Origin: an uncultured Planctomycetaceae bacterium
Lineage (GTDB): Bacteria; Planctomycetota; Planctomycetia; Pirellulales; UBA1268
Direction: 5' to 3'
Length of the DNA stretch: 64,000 nt
NCBI GenBank assembly: GCA_903885565.1
Contig: CAISJI010000055.1
Location: forward strand, 65,563 to 129,562
The notes beneath the pieces are model-generated. The model worked only from the letters and a program-made list of their open reading frames with translations, was not told the origin of the DNA and did no database searches. A program made the translations under genes and the position numbers. This document shows positions 49,863-64,000 of the stretch, piece after piece. How positions within the stretch are numbered: the first letter of the stretch is position 1; each line of letters opens with the position of its first letter.

Positions 49863-52800
49863 ATGCGCGGTGGAGCGAAGGTGGGTGGATGGAAGCAACT
49901 GGGGATCGTCATGCTCGCCGGCATCGGCCTGACGGGGAGCACCTGGCTGGCCAACTGGGCCGCCACAGCCGCTGATTCCCCCCCACCGGCCGCGTCAGAC
50001 GATGCCGCCGCTCAGGCTGCTGCGGAAAAAGCCGCTGCTGAAAAAGCTGCTGCTGAAAAGGCGGCCAAGGAGGCAGCCGCCAAGGCGGAGCGGGACGCGG
50101 CCTTTCGCACCGCCCGCGAACTGCTCAAGCCAGCGCCCCGGCCCGCCCGAGCGACACTTGCCGCCAGCAGCCTGCCGCTGCAACTGCTCGATGGCGAGCG
50201 GGTGGCATTGCTGGGCAATTCGACCGCTGAACGGATGAACCTCTTCGGGCAGTTTGAAACGCTCCTTCACCAGCGGTTTCCTGGCAAGAATCTGGTCGTG
50301 CGCAACTTCGCCCGGCCGGCTGACGAGGTTGCCAACCGGCAGCGCGCAGGCGACTACACCGCCCTCGACGATCCACTCGCTGCCTTTGGCGCCGACACCT
50401 TCCTGCTCTTCTTCGGGTTCAACGAATCGTTCGCCGGCCCGGAGGGCGTGGCGGAATTCCGCGCCAACTACGAGAAGCTGCTCGATGAACTGGCCAAGAA
50501 ATATCCTCGCGACGACACCGGCGCCGCTCCGCGGTTTGTGATCGTTTCGCCGATCGCCGTGGAGGCCTCCGGCGATCCGCTCCTCCCCGATGCCGCTGCG
50601 CAGAATGCCACGCTGGCTCTCTACCGCGACGCCGCCCGCGACGTGGCCAAGGCCCGGGGCATCGCCTTTGTCGATCTCTTCCCGGAAACCGAGAAGGCCT
50701 TCGCGGCAACGCCCGGCCTGCAGTTCACAATCAACGGCTGCCATATAAATGCCGCCGGCGATGCGCTCGTGGGCAACCTGCTCGATCGGCTGCTCTTTGC
50801 CGGGCCCGGCGTGGCGCCGGTAACGCCCCTGCCGAAGGATCGCTTTGAAAAGCTGCGGGCCGCCGTAAACGACAAGTCGTGGATCCATCTCCAGGACTAC
50901 CGCATGATCAACGGCTGGTATGTGTATGGCGGTCGCCGCACGTTCGACACCGAAACCTTTCCCCGCGAATATGCCAAGCTGCGGCGGATGGCGGAGGTTC
51001 GCGATGCCTATGCGTGGGATCTCGCTGCCGGTCGAACGGTCGCCCCCAAGCCCGACGATTCCGCCACCGGCGATCTGTTCAAGCCGGACTCGCGGTTTGG
51101 CAATCCCGGGCAGGCCTATAGCGAAAACCAGTCCGGCGGCCCCGTGATTGCGCCTCCCGCCGATCTGATCAAGTCGTGCACGCTCCCCCCAGGCTTCGAG
51201 ATGAAGCTGTTTGCTGATGAATCCAAGTTTCCCGAACTGGCCAAGCCGGTGCAGATGTCGTTCGATGGCCGGGGCCGCCTGTGGGTCAGCACGATGCCGA
51301 GCTATCCGCAGTGGCAGCCGGGCGATCCTCACCCGCAGGACAAGCTCGTGATTCTGGAAGACACCAACAGCGACGGCACCGCCGACAAGAGCACCGTCTT
51401 TTACGACCGGCTGCATTGCCCCACCGGCTTTGCCTTCTACAACGGCGGCGTGCTCGTGGTCGACCAGCCCCGGATGCTCTGGCTCAAGGATGGCGATGGC
51501 GACAACCGCGTCACTCCCGGCAATCCCGCCGACAGCATCGTGCATGTGCTCGATGGCTGGGCGACGGAAGATACCCACCACACCGTCGGCGCCTTCGAAG
51601 CGAGCCCCGCCGGTCTGATCCATATGCTCGAAGGGGTGGCGATGAGCACTACGGTGGAAACTCCGTGGGGCCCGTTCCGCAACTACGGCTCCTCCGGGAC
51701 CTACGTCCTCGATCCCCGCACCTGGCGCATCAGCCACTTCGTCACCCCCGGCTACGGCAATCCCTGGTGTTATGTGTTTGACCAATGGGGACAGGGATTC
51801 TGCGGCGACGGCACCGGTGCCAACCAACACTGGGACACGCCGCTGTCGGGCAAGCAATACCGGGGCCGCAAAGGGATGAACGCGGTGTTTGACACCGAGG
51901 GAATGCGGCCGGTGGTGGGAAGCGAATTCCTCCATACCAGGCAATTTCCCGATGATGTTCAGGGACAATTTCTCTATGCCTGCGTGATCAACACCAACGG
52001 CCTGCCGCGCTGGACGTTCTCCGACGATGGCGGTGGCTTCAAGGGGGTGCGGGTGCGGCACGATCCAGCAGACCCCAAGACGGCGTTCGATCTGATCAAG
52101 AGCACCGACAAGCATTTTCGCCCTGTCGATCCGCAGATCGGTCCCGACGGGGCTCTCTGGTTTGGCGATTGGGCCAATCCGCTCATCGGCCATATGCAGT
52201 ACAGCCAGCGCGATCCCAACCGCGACCATGTCCATGGCCGCATCTACCGGCTCTTCTATAAGGAAAAGCCGCTGCTCAAGCCCGACACGCAGGTCGGGAA
52301 GCCGATCGCTGTCGTCCTCGACCAGTTGAAGTCGCCAGAGTGGCGCACCCGCTGCCGGGCCCGCGACCACCTGCAGGCCCTGCCCAAGGCCGAGGTGCTC
52401 GCCGCCGCCGCCACCTGGCTCAAATCCAACGCCGGCGACGCTACCGCCGATCGGCTCGCCAGCGAGGTGCTCTGGCTGCAGCAGAGTTTTCATGCCGTCG
52501 ACAGAGAGTTGCTGGAAAAACTGCTGAAGGCCAGCACGCCCGAGGCCCGTGCTGCGGCGACGCATGTGCTGTCTGACGAACGCGCCCGCCTGGAGGGAGC
52601 CGAGACGCTGCTGATCGCACAGTCGCTCGACTCCCATCCGCGGGTGCGTACAGAAGCCCTGCGGGGCCTGAGCTTCTTTCCCACGCAGGCGGCGATGGCG
52701 GCGGTTGTCGCCGCAGCCAATGCCGATTCCTCAGACCGCTTCATCGCCTACACGGCCGATGCGGCGCTGGGCGCCAATGTCGATGTGTGGCGCGGGCAAC

Positions 52801-53384
52801 ACCTCAAGGGTGAACTGGCTGCCAAGGATTCCCCCGCTGCCAAAACCCTCGACAGCGTCATCGCGCTCGATAAGAAGGCCGCAGAACTGGTCCCCTACCT
52901 GCAGATCCTGCTGAGCAAGGATCCCAGTCCCGAGGAGCAGCGATCGAAGGCGATCCAGGCGATCGCCGACGTGCAGGGGGGCAATGCCGGCAACGGCCAG
53001 GCTGTCTTCCGCCGGCTCTGCATCAGCTGCCACAAGGTAGGGGATGCGGGCGCCGATTTCGGTCCCGACATGACGAAGGTGGGGGAGCGGCTGACCGGTC
53101 CGAAGCTGGTGCAGTCGATCATCGATCCCAATGCTGATATCGCCGAGAAATATCTTTCAACCTCGGTGCTCACCCACGATGGGAACAGCATCACCGGCCT
53201 CGTCGTACGCGAAACACCCGTTGAGCTTGTGATCTTCGACGGCAAGGAGCAGAAGTCGATTCCAGTCAATCAGATCGACGAACGGACTGTGCTGCGTCAA
53301 AGCAGCATGCCCGAAGGGCTCGCCGGCACGCTCTCGCCGACCGAGTTTCTCGATGTTGTTGAATATATGCGGCAGCTGAAGTAA
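49863..53384 (+). CDS. PVC-type fusion: SGNH-like + dehydrogenase beta-propeller + HEAT-like + c-type heme domain
   Basis: GERVALLGNSTAERMNLFGQFETLL (SGNH-like); PVQMSFDGRGRLWVSTMPSYPQWQPGD; FCGDGTGANQHWDTPLSGKQY; CISCHKVGDAGADFGPDMTKVG. Confidence 0.85.
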   Translation: MRGGAKVGGWKQLGIVMLAGIGLTGSTWLANWAATAADSPPPAASDDAAAQAAAEKAAAEKAAAEKAAKEAAAKAERDAAFRTARELLKPAPRPARATLAASSLPLQLLDGERVALLGNSTAERMNLFGQFETLLHQRFPGKNLVVRNFARPADEVANRQRAGDYTALDDPLAAFGADTFLLFFGFNESFAGPEGVAEFRANYEKLLDELAKKYPRDDTGAAPRFVIVSPIAVEASGDPLLPDAAAQNATLALYRDAARDVAKARGIAFVDLFPETEKAFAATPGLQFTINGCHINAAGDALVGNLLDRLLFAGPGVAPVTPLPKDRFEKLRAAVNDKSWIHLQDYRMINGWYVYGGRRTFDTETFPREYAKLRRMAEVRDAYAWDLAAGRTVAPKPDDSATGDLFKPDSRFGNPGQAYSENQSGGPVIAPPADLIKSCTLPPGFEMKLFADESKFPELAKPVQMSFDGRGRLWVSTMPSYPQWQPGDPHPQDKLVILEDTNSDGTADKSTVFYDRLHCPTGFAFYNGGVLVVDQPRMLWLKDGDGDNRVTPGNPADSIVHVLDGWATEDTHHTVGAFEASPAGLIHMLEGVAMSTTVETPWGPFRNYGSSGTYVLDPRTWRISHFVTPGYGNPWCYVFDQWGQGFCGDGTGANQHWDTPLSGKQYRGRKGMNAVFDTEGMRPVVGSEFLHTRQFPDDVQGQFLYACVINTNGLPRWTFSDDGGGFKGVRVRHDPADPKTAFDLIKSTDKHFRPVDPQIGPDGALWFGDWANPLIGHMQYSQRDPNRDHVHGRIYRLFYKEKPLLKPDTQVGKPIAVVLDQLKSPEWRTRCRARDHLQALPKAEVLAAAATWLKSNAGDATADRLASEVLWLQQSFHAVDRELLEKLLKASTPEARAAATHVLSDERARLEGAETLLIAQSLDSHPRVRTEALRGLSFFPTQAAMAAVVAAANADSSDRFIAYTADAALGANVDVWRGQHLKGELAAKDSPAAKTLDSVIALDKKAAELVPYLQILLSKDPSPEEQRSKAIQAIADVQGGNAGNGQAVFRRLCISCHKVGDAGADFGPDMTKVGERLTGPKLVQSIIDPNADIAEKYLSTSVLTHDGNSITGLVVRETPVELVIFDGKEQKSIPVNQIDERTVLRQSSMPEGLAGTLSPTEFLDVVEYMRQLK
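50016..50060 (+). repeat. 15-bp x3 coding tandem repeat (AAAEK)
   Basis: GCTGCTGCGGAAAAA GCCGCTGCTGAAAAA GCTGCTGCTGAAAAG, followed by degenerate AAKEAAAKAERDA. Confidence 0.85.
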
Positions 53385-53484
53385 CGCTGCTGTCGCCGCG
53401 TCTTGCCATGGGGCGAATCAGGCAGCAGGGGATCGATCCCTGCTCTTCGGTGTCTTCCCTCCTTAAAAGTTCTGGAGTGTTTTG

Positions 53485-58566
<5,082 letters not shown>

Positions 58567-58579
58567 AAGTGCCCCCGTC

Positions 58580-59308
58580 ATGGAGAACAGCTCAGAACCA
58601 TCCCCCGGCTCCCGCGTCCGTCCCCTCGATGCGATCGAGCGGCGGGTGCTCGGGGTGTTGATTGAGAAGGCCAAAACCACTCCCGATCAGTATCCGCTGT
58701 CGCTGACGGCGCTCGTGACAGGGTCAAACCAAAAGAGCAACCGCGACCCGCTGATGACGGTGGATGAAGACTCGGTCGGGCGGGCGCTGGAGAGCCTGCG
58801 GGAGTGCGGGGTGGTGTCGGAGATCTTTGGCAGCGGCCGGGTGCCCCGCTACCGGCACCATGCCTATGAATGGTTTGCTGCCGGGAAGGAGGAGGTGTCG
58901 ATCCTCGCCGAACTCCTGCTGCGGGGGGAACAGAGCGAGGGAGATCTCCGCGGTCGGGCCAGTCGGATGGATCCCATCGCCGATCTCACGACGCTTCGCA
59001 CCCATCTCGACGCCCTTGCCGCCCGCGGACTGGTGGTCTGGCTTTCCCCGCCGGGCCGGGGAAGGATCCTCACCCATGGCATGTTGCCTCCAGAAAAGCT
59101 GGAAAAGGTGAAGGCCAAGGTGGGAGTGGCGCTGGAGGCCGCAGCGGTCGGCCAGGGAACGGGCGAAGAAAAATCATCAACAAGCGTCCCACACTCCCGC
59201 GCCCCACTGGCCCCGGATGCGCTGGCCGATCTGGTGCAACGGGTGGAACTGCTGGAATTGGAACTGGCCGAACTCAAGCAGCAGGTGCGATCCTCTGCCG
59301 AAGCCTGA
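58580..59308 (+). CDS. YceH/DUF480 family protein
   Basis: LDAIERRVLGVLIEKAKTTPDQYPLSLTALVTGSNQKSNRDPLMTVDEDSVGRALESLRE; RYRHHAYEWF; C-terminal VELLELELAELKQQV. Confidence 0.93.
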   Translation: MENSSEPSPGSRVRPLDAIERRVLGVLIEKAKTTPDQYPLSLTALVTGSNQKSNRDPLMTVDEDSVGRALESLRECGVVSEIFGSGRVPRYRHHAYEWFAAGKEEVSILAELLLRGEQSEGDLRGRASRMDPIADLTTLRTHLDALAARGLVVWLSPPGRGRILTHGMLPPEKLEKVKAKVGVALEAAAVGQGTGEEKSSTSVPHSRAPLAPDALADLVQRVELLELELAELKQQVRSSAEA

Positions 59309-59333
59309 ACGGTCGGCCATCCCCGAGGCCTGT

Positions 59334-62132
<2,799 letters not shown>

Positions 62133-62152
62133 CTGGAGTCAGCACGAACACC

Positions 62153-63646
62153 ATGGCCCCCCACCTCTCATTCGCCGGTCGCCAACTGCTCGACCGCCGC
62201 GATTTCCTCGCCGGTAGTGCCACCGGGCTCGGCGGCGTGGCCTTGGCGGCGCTGCTCGGCGGAAACAACCTGCTCGGTGCCTCCCCGCCCCCCGCCGGCC
62301 CACTCCGACCGCTGATCGATCCGGCCCGCCCCTGCCACGCCCGCCCCCCGCACTTTCCCCCACGGGCATCGCGGGTGCTGGTCATCTTCTGCTCCGGTGC
62401 GCTTTCCCACATCGACACCTTCGACTACAAGCCGGAGCTGATCCGCCGGCACGATACGCCGATGCCTGACATCGGGGAGAAGCTGATCACGTTTCAGGGG
62501 GAGAACGGCAATCTCATCCGCCCGCAGTGGGAATTTCGTCCCCGCGGAGAGAGCGGCACGATGACGAGCGATCTGCTGCCGCACTTGGGAGCGCTCGCTG
62601 ATGAGATGTGCTTCATCCACTCGATGACGGCCAAGAGCAACACGCACGGCCCGGGGGAAAATCAGATGGCTACGGGCTTCACGCTCGACGGCTTCCCCAG
62701 CATGGGAGCGTGGGTGAGCTATGCCCTCGGCAGCGAGTGCGACGATCTCCCTGCATTCGTGGCGATCCCCGATCCGCGCGGGGTGCCGCAGGTGGGGCCG
62801 CGGCAGTGGGCGGCGGCCTTTCTCCCCGCCGTGTTCCAGGGCACGCCCCTGTCCGCCGACAAGCCGATCCCCAACCTCGCCCGGCCCGCCACGCTCTCGC
62901 CTGAGAACGACCGGGCCACGCGTGCCTTCCTGGCCCGCCTCAACGACGACCACCTCCAGCGGCATCCTGGCGACACCGAACTGGCGGCTCGCATCGCCAG
63001 CTACGAACTGGCAGCCAGAATGCAGCTCGCCGCCCCAGCCGTGGCCGATCTGTCAGCGGAATCGCCTGCTACGCTTGCGCTCTATGGCGCCGACGATGCC
63101 ACCAATCCCACCAAGGCGCGGTTTGCCCGCAACTGCATTCTCGCCCGCCGGCTTTTGGAGCAGGGAGTGCGGTTTGTGCAGCTGTTCAACGGCTCCTATG
63201 CGATGGGGGAGGGGGTGGGCAACTGGGACGGCCACCGGTCGCTGGTGCAGCAATACTCCATCCATGCCCCCATCCTCGATCAGCCCGTGGCCGGACTCCT
63301 CCGGGATCTCAAGCAGCGCGGACTGCTCGACGACACGCTCGTCGCCTTCGTCACGGAATTCGGCCGGATGCCAACATTCCAGAAGGGAGCCAGCGGCCGC
63401 GATCACAATCCAGCCGGGTTCACTATTTTTTTGGCCGGTGCGGGGGTGAGGCGGGCACACCATCACGGCGCGACCGATTCCTTCGGCCACCGGGCGGTGG
63501 AGAATGTCTGCAGCGTGTACGATCTGCATGCCACGATCCTGCACCTGTTGGGGCTCGATCACACCCGGCTCTCCTTCTATCACAACGGTATCGAGCGTCG
63601 GCTGACCGATGTCCACGGGCAGGTGATTCATCAGGTGCTGGGGTAG
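62153..63646 (+). CDS. DUF1501 domain-containing protein (Tat-exported)
   Basis: [88 protein letters not shown]. Confidence 0.92.
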   Translation: MAPHLSFAGRQLLDRRDFLAGSATGLGGVALAALLGGNNLLGASPPPAGPLRPLIDPARPCHARPPHFPPRASRVLVIFCSGALSHIDTFDYKPELIRRHDTPMPDIGEKLITFQGENGNLIRPQWEFRPRGESGTMTSDLLPHLGALADEMCFIHSMTAKSNTHGPGENQMATGFTLDGFPSMGAWVSYALGSECDDLPAFVAIPDPRGVPQVGPRQWAAAFLPAVFQGTPLSADKPIPNLARPATLSPENDRATRAFLARLNDDHLQRHPGDTELAARIASYELAARMQLAAPAVADLSAESPATLALYGADDATNPTKARFARNCILARRLLEQGVRFVQLFNGSYAMGEGVGNWDGHRSLVQQYSIHAPILDQPVAGLLRDLKQRGLLDDTLVAFVTEFGRMPTFQKGASGRDHNPAGFTIFLAGAGVRRAHHHGATDSFGHRAVENVCSVYDLHATILHLLGLDHTRLSFYHNGIERRLTDVHGQVIHQVLG

Positions 63647-63679
63647 GTGGCGAACCGAATCCTGCGGAGCATGTTTTCA

Positions 63680-64000
63680 TGGCCAAGTCATTCGCCTGCC
63701 CATCTCTCTATGTCCAGGAGCCGGGCGCCACGGCCACGCTCGGGCAAACGCTATCGAAGCTGGGGCTGAAGGGCCCGGTGCTGGTCCTTGCCGGCCGCTC
63801 ATCCGGGCAGCAGCTTGGCGGCATGCTCGCCGCCACATTTTCTGCCGCTGGGCTCGCCCACAGCCTGATCATTTTTTCCGGCGAGTGCTCCGATTCTGAG
63901 ATTGCCCGGGTGGCGGCTGCTGGCCATGCGCTCGGTGCCCGCACGGTGCTCGGCCTGGGAGGTGGCAAGGCGGTCGATACCGCCAAGGCCGCGGCGGAGA
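63680..64000 (+). CDS. Iron-containing alcohol dehydrogenase / glycerol dehydrogenase-like, N-terminal part (3' truncated by window)
   Basis: MAKSFACPSLYVQEPGATATLGQTLSKLGLKGPVLVLAGRSSGQQL...TVLGLGGGKAVDTAKAAAE. Confidence 0.8.

Noticed and set aside
49995-52637. 880-aa minus-strand ORF antisense to the 49863 fusion gene
   Set aside because: Same shadow-ORF effect; the plus strand encodes recognisable propeller and heme domains in frame.

Overview
The window is a GC-rich, planctomycete-type chromosomal segment, densely coding on both strands, with about 39 supportable CDSs. The planctomycete assignment rests on three PSCyt1/DUF1549/DUF1553 + DUF1501 gene pairs and on large PVC-type dehydrogenase/cytochrome fusion proteins. 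Housekeeping content includes a BamA/Omp85 C-terminus, GT9 heptosyltransferase, BaiN-like flavoprotein, CBS-type Mn pyrophosphatase, hemA/ccsA-like/hemE, SNF2 helicase, a PhoB/PhoR-like pair, LOG protein, beta-CASP MBL nuclease, csrA, a BASS transporter and a PAS-containing Ser/Thr kinase. The most unusual stretch is about 31.84-36.74 kb. A 79-bp duplicated 3' end of a dehydrogenase gene (43-bp identical core) brackets a locally lower-GC cassette of four exported proteins. One of these (34461..35054) has 12 cysteines in a perfectly mirror-symmetric spacing (4-11-11-11-33-8-33-11-11-11-4), which predicts a disulfide-laddered antiparallel helical hairpin with a hydrophobic tip. A second novel-looking signal is a dispersed repeat of about 111 bp (18873-18983; inverted copy 35235-35347; degenerate copy near 44584-44660). 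It carries two conserved hairpins and DnaA-box-like ends. All calls are by eye from sequence; no database search was run.
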